A stretch of DNA of 64,000 bases. Origin: Dendrophyllia cribrosa (taxonomy: Eukaryota; Cnidaria; Anthozoa; Scleractinia; Dendrophylliidae). The stretch is from assembly GCA_024195265.1 (NCBI GenBank), contig JAJLRJ010000008.1:8088988-8152987 (forward strand), in the 5' to 3' direction. Below, piece by piece: positions 19,666-31,700 of this stretch (position 1 is its first letter; each line of letters opens with the position of its first letter). Below the pieces are notes generated by a model. That model saw nothing but the letters and a program-made list of their open reading frames with translations. It did not search any database and was not told where the DNA came from. The position numbers and the translations under genes were made by a program.

Positions 19666-22600
19666 TCAGTCATCCAATTCAAATATTAAATTGTTCGTTA
19701 ACCCAAAGGAATCGCTAGCGCTCTTTAAAGAAGTCACTGGTTCTGTAGCGCTATTAGCGCCATTAATTTTTGATACTTCCTGACCTTCCCTTTCAAGATC
19801 AAGACCCTTCCCGCGGGATTGATCCCCAAATCCGTTCCATCCCGTCCCTTCATCCACGGGTGACGTCCCGTTGCTCAGTTCAGATCCGCTTCCTTCGCTT
19901 TCCAGTGAATGTTTCCTCGCCTCAGCTTTCAGTTTTGCTTCTAATTTCCTTTTCTTTTTGTCCTTTTTGTTGCTGAAAACACGAACGTTCGGATTCATAT
20001 TGAACCGTACGTTTTTCTTGCTCGGGGACTCCGGCGTTCCGTTAAATTCATTCTCATCCCCAAGGGATTCATCAGTGGACGTGCTTGAAGTCCGCCTAAG
20101 AATAGATCGCCTAGTTCTTACAGCGTCACTTATAACATCGATTGGCACAAAATTATCTTCTTTTTCTGCCAAGGCCGCATCGCTATCACCCTGCTCTTTC
20201 TCGTACACTTCACGGCCAGCTTTGTTCAATTGCGAGTCGCCAGCATTAATTTTAGTTCTCTGTAGATCGTGCGCTAAATCTGCACTTACTTCTTCACAAG
20301 AACTGATGTTATCTCCCATGTGCTTCTTGTCTGATTCCTCGTGGAATCCCAAAGGTTTCTGTTCACCGGATTCTTTCAAGTTAGTTTCCACTTCAAGGCT
20401 AAGACAGTCGTCGGTGAAAGACGAAACTTTTACGTTCGCTTCGCCGTTTGGAGCCGCCTTAACAAAACGAGATAATAAAGTAAAAGAGCATTAGCTAGAC
20501 ACGATTAATAAACGAAGTAACGCTCCAGCACACGTCTTTATAAGCCCACGTGTTGTAAATACTAGTGGCTTATTATCTTCGCTCACGGCAGGTAAAGTTT
20601 TGTACCTGTTGTACGTACATCTTAAAGCCAGCTAAACTACAGACGGCGCTTGGATTATTTTCCCTTCCCCAAGCAAAAATAAAGCTGGAATCCACGGTCA
20701 CGTAATTTTTACGTGCGTTTTATGTGCGTAAATAAAATTGGAGACGATGTTTGAACAGCTTGCGTAAAAGTAAAAAATTGAGCACAGTTCAACTTTTTAT
20801 GTTTATGCAAGCTGTTCATACGTCGTCTCTAATTTTATTCATTCGCGTAAAACGCACGTAAAAACTTACGCGAAAGTGGAAATCCAGCTTTATGCGTCAT
20901 GGTTATGGCTTGTGTTTCGTACTCGCTCCTTGCACAACTAAGGTAACTTCCTTGGTGACATTTTTCATGGGGAATAGGAGGGGTTTTGCGGGAATTAACT
21001 TTTGCGTTTAGAACTATGGATATTTCTTAGTGGTACCTGATTTTTGCGATAATACTTCATGTAAGCACCTACGAAGCGCGGTGCATCTTTGTCTTTTTTT
21101 GCTATTGTTTAGAACGAATTTCTTACGTGCTACAACTTTATACACACCCATGGATCCTGGTTAGCAATTTCCTTCATCATCAAATCGACCGCTTTGTCGG
21201 TTATAAAAAACTTGATCTGTAAATAACAAAGACGACATAATTATTTTCTTTTCTTAAGTGGAACTTTTACTAAAGGACACATGTGCCTCCAACCAAATAA
21301 GAACACTTAGCACTTTATTTTATGACTTGTTCCTAGTTATTATTAGCTGAGTTATGTTTCCCCGAGACCCTTAAAGTTCTTCGCGGCAAAGCCGGACGGG
21401 GACACAAAATTATTATTCGACACAGCATTTTAAATATTGAATACGCACTTAAATGAGGGCAAATATACTATAAGGGTTATTACACTCTTCTGAGCGCACG
21501 CTAGGAAAAACACTTTCATAAACATAGATCTGGAAGAAGATGATTGCTAGCAAAACAGATGCTCTGCACGTGCGTTAAAAAGTTCAACTTGTTTGAATTA
21601 AATAAAATTAGCTAAATAACAGTTTTGAGCGAGTACTTTGCGTTTCAGCCCGAATATAATTTTTGGTACTTTAAAAAACAACAACGTGAAATGACTAATT
21701 GTTTTTTACAAATATTAAACAACCTAAAGTGAAACTAAAAAAAATTCACGATTATCCTTTGGTTTAAAAATGGCGTTTTTTGCGATCTTAAAAACGCGAT
21801 ATAAACACAAATTGGTCGTAGATTCAAGGTGCGTGCATGACTGTCCACGGGCGAGTCGCAAGTCCAGGCTATTGTTTCCCTAGAGAGTTATACAGTTTCT
21901 CTGCCCAAGCGAGTTGTACTGTTTTGAGTGCCAACCGCGGGAAAATATGCAACAGGTGCCAAGGGCGGGAAAACACGTAACTGTTGTCAAGGGCGGGAAT
22001 TCCCAGTCGCACGTTAGCCGATTAGTTTTAGGGTGGATTTTTTTTTACAATATTTTTCACGAATTGGTTTAAACACATTGCACCGGTTTATTTTAATGAA
22101 CAAAACACTAATTAAGCTTAGCAAACGCTCAAACAAAGCTAACACTCAATTACTACAAAATGTTCTAAAGTAAAGAATGATATATACGGTTTGAAGAATG
22201 AAATTAAGCCACGGCTATATTCGTACTATTTTTAGCTTGCACAAGCGACGCGACCCTTTGAAAAATATCATGTCTCCAGTGCGCTGTAAAAATCGCAGGT
22301 ATAGGTACCTCACATTGGCGACGAGATAACTAAAAATATCGCAGAAAAAAAGTCGGGTAAAATCCAACGACTTCGATTTTTCGAGTCAAAGCAAGACTTC
22401 ACAATTTTCACCGCGTACTGGCGATGCGATATTTTCAAAAAATCGTGTTATTTGTGTAAATGAAAAATCGCTCGTGAAGCCGTAGCCTTATGCTTTCCTT
22501 GATTTCGCGTTTGCACAGTAAGTTTTTTTTTAAGTCCTTTTTCTCCGTATTCACGAACAAACTAAAAAAAAACATGTTCTGCCCACTTGAAAGACAGGAA

Positions 22601-25151
22601 AAATTACAAAACAGTCAACGCTTACCTCCAAATTCTCTTCTCCAGAACCTGCTTGGAAACTGTCCCAGAGACCTTTGCAGGCTTCTAGTTTATGTAGCGT
22701 CAGAACGAGGTTTTCCTCACTTACGTCAATATTGCAAAGTTCCGTGTCGAGGTCATGGTCATCCGGGAACTGAAGATAAAGCGCATAATCCGGGGAAGGT
22801 AGCTCTCCAGGATGGCGAGTCCCGGATGGAAAACTGATGTACGCCTGACAAAAGAGCGAATGAACATACAGGATAACTTATGGTAACTAGCCCTGGGTTT
22901 ATTCAACTTCATAAGGGGAGTTTGAGGGGGCTTTACTGACCTTATTCTTGTTGAAGCCGAGGGAGACTGAATCAAGAGCGACATTTGCTACGTCAATAAT
23001 GAATGTGATGATATCAGTATCCTGGTGATAGTTGTAAGGAGGACAGGTAAAGAAACATGGCGAAGAAAAATCTGTAGAGAGAAGCAGCCACTTTAAGACA
23101 AAAAAATACTTTGTAAAAACGTCGATAATTTAATATAAGGTCGATTTATCGATTAACGCAAATGAACAGTAAGCTATAATGGTGCTTTTTCCTAGTTTTC
23201 GTTTTCAAACAATGGAAAAATATCAATATATGGAAATTTGCCCTGTGCCCTGAATTCCATTGGGTCGTATCATTTATAGTTTAAGCTCTTTTTTCATTAG
23301 TAACGTTTCTGCATTTTGGTGTATATATTTTACATTAAATAAACAATACATTTTACATTAAAAAAATTCACCATATACCTGAGCTTGAGTTTGAAAGCTT
23401 AAACCTAATATCTACGTCATCTGTAACTTCATTAACTTCTGCATTTTCAGGTTGCAGTTTCTCGTTCCTTTCCGCAGTAATATTAGTTTTTTCACATGGG
23501 ACGTCCATTGTGTCCAGCCTCTCCCCTGCGGAGTCATCAGGTGGCGTCATTTCACCAGAAGATGCAGTGCTGTTCTGGAGATTGATGTTTGCCGTGTCAT
23601 TGTTATCATCTTCTACGGGCGAAAAAGACTTGTGTCCTCCTTCTTCTTCAATCTGTTCTTCTGTGGCAGCTTCTTCATCCTGTATGTGAAATAAACTGGT
23701 TTCAGTTGAGCTAAAACTCTGGTGTTACTCTATGTCGACAAGATATCAAAAGCGAAGGATGTTTTAATCAAATGAAAATTACAATAAAATCTCCTACGGC
23801 GTTCTTTGGGTTCGTCAAGTATTTTCTCTATTTTCAAAGATTACGCTACCAGGCAAGGCACTCTGCACGAAAATTGACAACAACGTGAAATGAACAAATT
23901 GTTCTTGTTTTTCTTTTATCGTGAAATAGAAATAGACGCCTTTATTTAAAAATTAAGGTGGTCCGTTTAGTTGCAAAAAATGTTTATCAACAGAGCTCTG
24001 AAAGACTTGCGTCTTTCAACCAATCACGAACGTTCGGATTTGTTTGAAGTTCACATTCACGTTTGAACGAGTATCTTTTAGCTTCTCTGTGTCACGTGGG
24101 TAAATAAAGCCGGTATCTTATCCTAAGTAAACAACGAACGATATCAATTTAGTGTCAAAAAACAAAAACAAAGTTTTCACTCTGGCCAATCACAACAGAC
24201 GCAGACAATACAATGAACCAATCAGAACTCGAAGCAAGTACATGTAGCCGGCGCCAAGCGCGGGAAAACGCGTGCGAGCACAATTGGTTTTGGTTTTACT
24301 TCTGATTGGTTGAAAAAGTGGCGCGAGTTTTTTTTTAACCAATCACAAAGCGTAGCAATGCAAAACCAAAAAGCAATCGCGAAATTACTTGCGATACTCA
24401 ATAGCCCTTATCGTAGATGAGTACGCCACGCCAACATATCAGCGGTTTCTCGCTTTCTTGACCCTATAGTCTCGTTTTGATGTTTACGCTCATCGTCGTC
24501 AGAGGTTCTCGTAAACATCAAAACGAGACTATAGGGTCAAGAAAGCGAGAAACCGCTGATATGTTGGCGTGGCGTACTCATCTACGATAAGGGCCATTGA
24601 AAACCGCTCTATGAAATCACCTACCGTTTGTGCTTGGATATTAGGCATTGGCGGTGGTAAAACAGGCAATGTCACAATCAAACGTCTCTTGCTTTTGTCA
24701 AACTTTGCTGAACCGTTTTCTTCATCGACTGGATAAGGTAGTGCCAAGTGTGCAGGGTCAAGAAAAATAAACTGGTAGTTTTTGCTACGTAAATTTTTAA
24801 ATATATTTTTGAAAAGTTTTGTAGTTTTGATTTTAGGATAAACAGGGCCCCTATGGATGCCTTCGAGCAGACTGGGTTACCAGTAGCCATGCACCTCTTT
24901 AGAACCTCTAATTTCACTGGACCTGGTTATCACGCACATGTATTGTTTTCAGGGCTAGGGTCCATTGTTCTGTTGTTTGTTCTATTGTTTTCTCAGACAA
25001 TCCTGTGAGGCGTTCCGAGACGTATAATTTTTTATTTTTTTTATTTTTTTATCAACTGCAACTGCAACACTGTAAATCCTTGGCAACCTAGGTCCTGGGT
25101 ACCCTAACGTAACTTATGTCTGGTTATGTTGACTTATGTAAGAGACGTATA

Positions 25152-25206
<55 letters not shown>

Positions 25207-28200
25207 GGTGCCATTTCAGTCAACTGTGAGAAGCACATGAAGCAAATTGGTGTAACCATAAGAATGGAAACTATTCAGAAAACAGCATTGTTGGGTACAG
25301 CAAAGATCCTGAGAAAGGTGCTGTCCTTGTAAGAGGAAAGAAAGAAAAGTCCTGGAACCCATGGTGACATGTTGGAACCCGCTTCCAGGGAATATCAACC
25401 AGACAGAACATTGTGCCTGAGCCTTAAACGAATAAATATAATAATAAATAACAATTGAAAATATTCAGAGAGGATAACCACTTCAGTTATTTGACTGCTA
25501 TCAATGTGGGCCCTGTAAACAATAAGTGAATAAATAAATAAACAAATAATAATGATAACAAATAAATAAAAGCATATAAAAGTAAGAAAAACTGACACAA
25601 ATAAAGTTGTCTCTCTTTCTCTCTGGTCATGTCACCAATTGAAGGGTTTGGTGGAAAGAACTCAAATTAAAAGCTCCAAACTTGCCCATTTGTTTTTTTT
25701 GTAAATGGTGCAGTTTTTGTCCATTAAACGTCAATCCATTTTTATTGTTTTGCCTGTAAGCTAATTTTCTTAGAATTTATGCCATGAAGGAACCTGCAAA
25801 TTATTTTTCTACTGGCCTTTTGATGTGAAGAATGAAATATGAATTAAAAATGGATCAATGTTAAACACACAAAACCCGGGGCATATGTGAGTACTGCAAC
25901 AATTGCAAAGCATGAAGTTGGAGGGAGATGACTTTCAGAAATTGAAAGAGTGTGTTTCAATTATCCACATCACCAGTTTTAAGACCAGTGCCGTTTAAGA
26001 GTGTAATGTTATAAAGGTTGGAATATTAGAAAATTTAGAAGGGTTGGTATGAATGTGAGAAGGTGTTACCTTCCAAATGCATTTTCCACATATTAATCCC
26101 CTCAGAAGGAAGTTAATGCTATATTTACTATTAATAACAAAAAGTAAAAGCGTGAGAAAGTTAGCTGGAATACAAATTTTAAGCATAACAAGAGGCTGCA
26201 AGCAGCCTAAACTCATGCGCATGCGTAAGAAAGTTTAATGATATATTTTAAACATGATAAGAAGATGTCCGACATGGAGAAGAGTTACTCCTTTCATTCA
26301 GTCATCGTTTCTGCAAACCACGTTGTTTACTATTGAATGTTTTGTAAATGAAGGCTGTACCACAATGAAGCCAGTGATTCTTCTAAGTCTTATATATACC
26401 TAACGTGAACATTAGTAATGTAAGTGGGGTTGTAGGAGATGCTGTAGTGACACTTTAGTAACGCTGTTTTACCGGAAGTGGGACTCAGCCGGAAGTCACT
26501 AAACAGGAAGTCTATGAACCGGAAATGTACAATTTAAAATATGTATGCAAAAATTTGCATGCAAAATCGTGACACCAAAAAAAAAAAAAAAAAAATAATA
26601 ATAATAATAATAAAAATAAAAATAAGAAAAACGGAGCCCATTTTATAACTCATGCTGCTACGCGCATGAGTAATACATGTGTAAACTTAATAAGTCTAGT
26701 TGAAAAGGATATGTCTAAATGGTAGGGTGGCTTCTTGCAAGTCAATACCAGCTGTTTCTCTAGAATGTCCAAATCCACAGGGGCAGCAGATTCCTAGAAA
26801 GGCAAGCAACAAATCAGAGTATTTTAAAATAAGCATTTAAAAGTTTAATTATGCTAGTTTTCCTTATTCATTCAGCACATTTTTAGAATGAGGAATGTTG
26901 AAAATTTATGTTATTTTTACTACTGTATTTTGTGCAGCATGTTTTACAAGAAATAAATAATGCTAGCAAATAAATTTCACATTCCATGGAAGAGAGTCTA
27001 AATCCACTAGCAGATTTGTTGACCAGATGTCCAAATCTGCTAGGACACTGGGTCTGAGTTCAGGAGATCGATGGGTTACACTTTAAGGAAGGGTTTAGAA
27101 GAACTGAACATTACTCACCAGCTTTGGCAAGTCAATGTAGATGACAAGTTCTTTTGGTCTTGTATTTGCATTAGAATCCCTGAAAGAAACCATGACATTT
27201 GGTACTTAATATTGAGTCAAAACAAACAAAGAATTATTGACGTCAAAATGATCTTTTTATTATTCAATATGTATAATAAACCTCGCATATGTAAAGTTCT
27301 GGAGGTCAATATGTCCCCGATGTACTATTCTGAACTCTGGCACAGTAGGATCAGTTGCTGGTTTCTGTTGCTTCTTGTCGCTCTTTGCACTTCTCTGTTT
27401 CTCCTCCTGCAAAGCTGTAGGCTCATCATTGTAAGGATATGGGAATTTCTGCCCACCAACGGGAAACTCAGCAGATTCTTCGGACACCTGGATGGTAGAC
27501 AACCAAACAAATTGGAAAAATGTTGTCATGTCATGTATTCAAAAATTAAAAACATATTAATCAATGATGTTACAAGGTCTTTGCACAACACCTCTTTCGT
27601 CTTTGTTCTGATAACTGTAGCTGTCTTGACTCCCTTAAATGTCATCTTAGGAAACTTGAGATCTAAGAAATGTGACATATTATAAAACTGTGAATCTCAA
27701 CAAAATTTCAACATTAAATTTAGATAGTCTTTGATGTGACCTTATAATTAGAAGCATGCCATTCAACACCAGGTGACTGCTCATTATAAAAGGAAATAAA
27801 TTATTATATTTGCGAAGAGAGGTGTTTTTTTTAAATTACACACAGACAGGTTTTCAATTGAGTGTTGTAACTGCTTTGGTTTTACATTGCTGAACTTTGT
27901 GATCGGCTAAAAAATCCAATCAGAAGAAAAACCCAAAACAATATTGTGACTTGCTCACACTCGTCTTCTTTTCTTTAGTGCCTGTTACATGTTTTTGCTT
28001 CAAGTTCTGATTGGTTAATTGGATTGTCTGCACCTGTTGTGATTGGCCAGTCGAGAGTGAAAACTTATGGTTTTGGTTTTGGGATGTGAAAACACTTAAA
28101 ATTGAAAACCGCTTTATTTATCCCAGGCAGGGAAAGTTCTCATTCCTGGACTAAAACCAACTTTCAAATGTCTACATGTACAAACCCTGTGGGTTGCCCA

Positions 28201-28679
28201 GCCACTGTATTTCCCCAGGGTAACTTCCCCACCCCCTCAACCCAACCCCCCCCCCCCCCCCCCCCATCCCACGGTGGATGCTGATAAATGCACTAAAGAT
28301 CGTGATAGAAAGTGCCATTATTTACCCTTAAAAATATAGCTATTTGACAGAAAATAAACAAATTCAGTATCAAGAAGAAGTGGTTACATAAGAGGTGTAT
28401 TGCACAAGATAAACTGCAAAGGTTAGTTAGGGAGCAAGTCAGAACGCTGCTGTTCAACGAACAAAACTAGAGGTTAGCATTAATATAAATAACTTAAATC
28501 ATAACTAACTGTAAAAATGTTAACTAGAAATCAACTTACTGTTCTTGTCCAATGTTACTTTAAACTGTCTCTGTATTCCATCAAGTGCAGTGTCAATCAT
28601 TAACTGTTTAAATCTTTTGTCCTGTCAACACAAAAAAGTATTCTTAAATAATGCTTACAGCTGATTTCACTGCAGTAAC

Positions 28680-28753
<74 letters not shown>

Positions 28754-31700
28754 GTGTGTGTAGTGCCAGGGTTTTTAAACATGATTCGCTGGCTATGATT
28801 GGCCCACCATGATTTACCCAAGATAAGACAATGAAGAAGAAATTTGTCATCCACGATCTTACTCTTACTAACTACACATGCATGGTATTATACCAAAGCA
28901 ATAAACCACATTTTCTATGAGTTTATAGGCAATAAACCGAAGCGGGATGTTGGGAGAACAGAAGAAAAGCTTGGAAATCATGAGCCACAGGTGAGTCATT
29001 TACAAGCTTTGTGCAGTGATGCCATATTGGAAAAGGGGACTTTGTTTACTTTACAGTTTCTGTGAATGTGAATATATGAAAATCGTATATTTGAACTGTG
29101 GATAAACATGAGTGAAATTTGTGATCCTCGCAGTGTGCTCTCAACTTAAGCAGTGCACGGTTATCTGTAAGTTTACTGGCACAATAGTCAATGGGTTTTT
29201 GACCAATCAGAACGTGTCTAGTATCACAGTTATTTTAATTACAAACTACAGTCATTTTATCAGATGGAAAATAAGAATGAGTACCTTATTATGGGAAATT
29301 AATGCTCCTGTAAATCAAGGTCTTAGAAATTAACGCGAATTGGAAGGAAAATTTCTTTCAAATAAAGGAAATTAACGCAAGAGAGAAGGAACATTTTAAA
29401 AATGAAGAAAATTAACATGATTATTGATGTCTCTAAAGATATTTTGGCTGACTGTGTAGTACAAAAAAAACCGGGATGTCAAGAACTGCTCTTCTGAAAG
29501 CAAGAATGAACTGGAAATATTGCAGACTCAGACATATCTTTAAGGCTTTAACATTGTAAAAGATTCATGACAAATAGTGCACAGAAAAGAGAAGGTTATT
29601 GTTTCCTAGTCGCTATTAATAATGTGTTCGGACGGTATCCAGAATTTTGGGTGAAATTAAGGTCTCGGAAATAAACGCTCCACTTAAATAATGTCGTGGA
29701 AATTAACGCTCACAAAAATTAACGCGACTTAAATTAACACAAATTTTGAGAATTCAAATTAATTTCATGGAGCATTAATTTCCTAAATTAAGGTAACCCA
29801 CTCACTGCTTCAGTCAAACCTTGGTTCATATAACATTGGACTGTGAATGAAATCCTTAAAGGCAAATATGCAGGTTAAACAGTTTAGGGAGCAATAAATG
29901 TTATTTAAACTGTTGTAATTTTCATACCTGTTGGCCCTTCTTGTATGTATCAGGGTGAAACACTGCATCATATACTACACATTTCTTCCCCGCTAAGTAC
30001 AATGAAAAAAACAATATTGTTATTAAATGCATTGTGTAAGGTGCAGATGAATATTTTTATAGACTGAAACTGTGTGGTATAAATGAAATGATGGATTAAT
30101 AGATTGCACTAGATTGAGAAATTAATGGTATTATGTGTTAGTTTTGCACCGAAGAAAATATTTAATTTATTATTTATTGCAACATTGGTTTAGTTACCTC
30201 TGTCAAAGTCATCCCTAGGCTGGGACATGCTGTAGGGGATATTCCACTGTTGACCAACCTTCCTACATTTGAAAAGAGAGAGAATGATTTAAAGTAAACA
30301 AGGAAAGGCACCTCACCCATTGATGGTTATTGAAAATTCTGAGGGGGAAGGGGGAAAGTATTCCAAAGGGGGTGGGGGTGGGGGGTCCAAAACAGGGGGT
30401 ATGGATACTTTCTGGAACAACACAATAATTGATCTTGGAGTACCAATTCAAAGAAATTCTGATAGGAGGAAAAAGGACTGAACATTAGTAATACATGTAG
30501 AACGCAAAAAGGGTCCACCATTTGTCTGGTTGGATTGGTGGTAGGGCTTAAATTGCTGGAGATAGATGTGGAATATGTACTAAATTTTTTAAAGGCTGCA
30601 GGATACTGTAAAAGATGGGGAGAGGGAGAGACTCTTCATAACAAAACTGATAGGAGGCATTTGACAATCAGAATTTTGAGAAAAATATCTTCAAGTTACC
30701 AGAACCTTGCTTCGATTGACAAGAAATTCGGTTGTTATGAACATGCTCTAGTTACTCACCAAAGTTTAAGAAAGCACTGCCTTATTTGTACAGCTGTATC
30801 TTATTAATGAGATATTGCAGGTGATAACTGGTCAGAGAAAATCACTGTCTGATTAAGACTAGCTGCAGAAATCATTATTGAAATGTTGCAATCTTCATTG
30901 AGCACGAAGTAATATTTATGAATGTTTTGTTATTATTACTTGAGTCCAGTTGCTTACTTTTGTCCATTCTCCTCTTTCTCCATGTACTGTGATGAGGCTT
31001 GTCCAATGTGTTGATTGGTGCAAATGTTGACAAATACTTTTGCTCCACTGTTGAAATCTGTTGTCTTGACTACATACCCATCCTTCATTACATGAGCAAC
31101 AAATCAGTCATCAGTATGTTACTAATTAAAACTTATTGGGGAGCAGTGTTATCACCATGGTAACAGCACTACCCTCCCATCAGTATCTCTTGTTGGAATC
31201 CTGAACTCATGTTGCATCATAAGCAGGGTGAGTTTGTTGTTCATTTTTTCCCTTTTCCAAGGGTTTTTCTGGGTTCTTTCTTTCACTTTCTTCCATGCTC
31301 AAAAACAAACAGTTCTAAATAAAATTTGGAAATTATTAAAATGTTGGGTGAAAATTAATGGATGAGTCAATTCCAGCAGTCAAACATACATGTACCTTTA
31401 AAAATGTATACAAGCTTTTCTAGTCCTTGCTGGACCAGCCATTCTCCGACAAACTCCTCGTTCTTGCCAATAAAAGTCCTTGAAGGATGCCATGTTTGAA
31501 GAGTTGTCAAACTGCGAGGCCGAAGACATGTGGCTGTCAAATTCCCCGGGGTAAATGACGGGTGTGCTAATACCCGCCCCGGCGGGCCAAGATAAAAAAA
31601 ATGCCCCACCTGCCGGGATAGCAAGATGTGTAAATGGCCTTGGAGGGGGGGGGGGGGGGGGGATGGGCACTGCTGGAATTGACTCATCCATACAGGTGGG

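Larger units (their letters stand above)
24748..26712 (-). other. AT-AC (U12-type) intron 11 of DNAAF2
   Basis: After the codons for YHLD the minus strand reads ATATCCTTTT, the U12-type AT-AC donor consensus. The intron ends TTCTTGACCCTGCACAC, with a TTCTTGAC branch-site match ten bases before an AC acceptor. No GT-AG pair in the neighbourhood restores the frame. Joining here gives HLDLALPYPVDE, which aligns with RLSLPYPVD of vertebrate DNAAF2. The intron also holds an (AAT)n array at 25151-25203 and an ETS-like cluster at 26472-26526. Confidence 0.8.

Noticed and set aside
19871..20494. 207-residue plus-strand frame
   Set aside because: Antisense shadow of DNAAF2 exon 17. Composition is the complement of the Ser/Glu-rich coding strand.
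24529..24747. 72-residue frame as a stand-alone gene
   Set aside because: Its first 41 codons are DNAAF2 exon 12. The remainder reads through the donor into a MITE and a palindrome.
27071..27685. 204-residue plus-strand frame
   Set aside because: It runs across the reverse complement of DNAAF2 exons 8-10 and their splice sites, so it is not a gene.
28600..28854. Frames with long Tyr or Ile runs
   Set aside because: Translation of the (ATA)n microsatellite.
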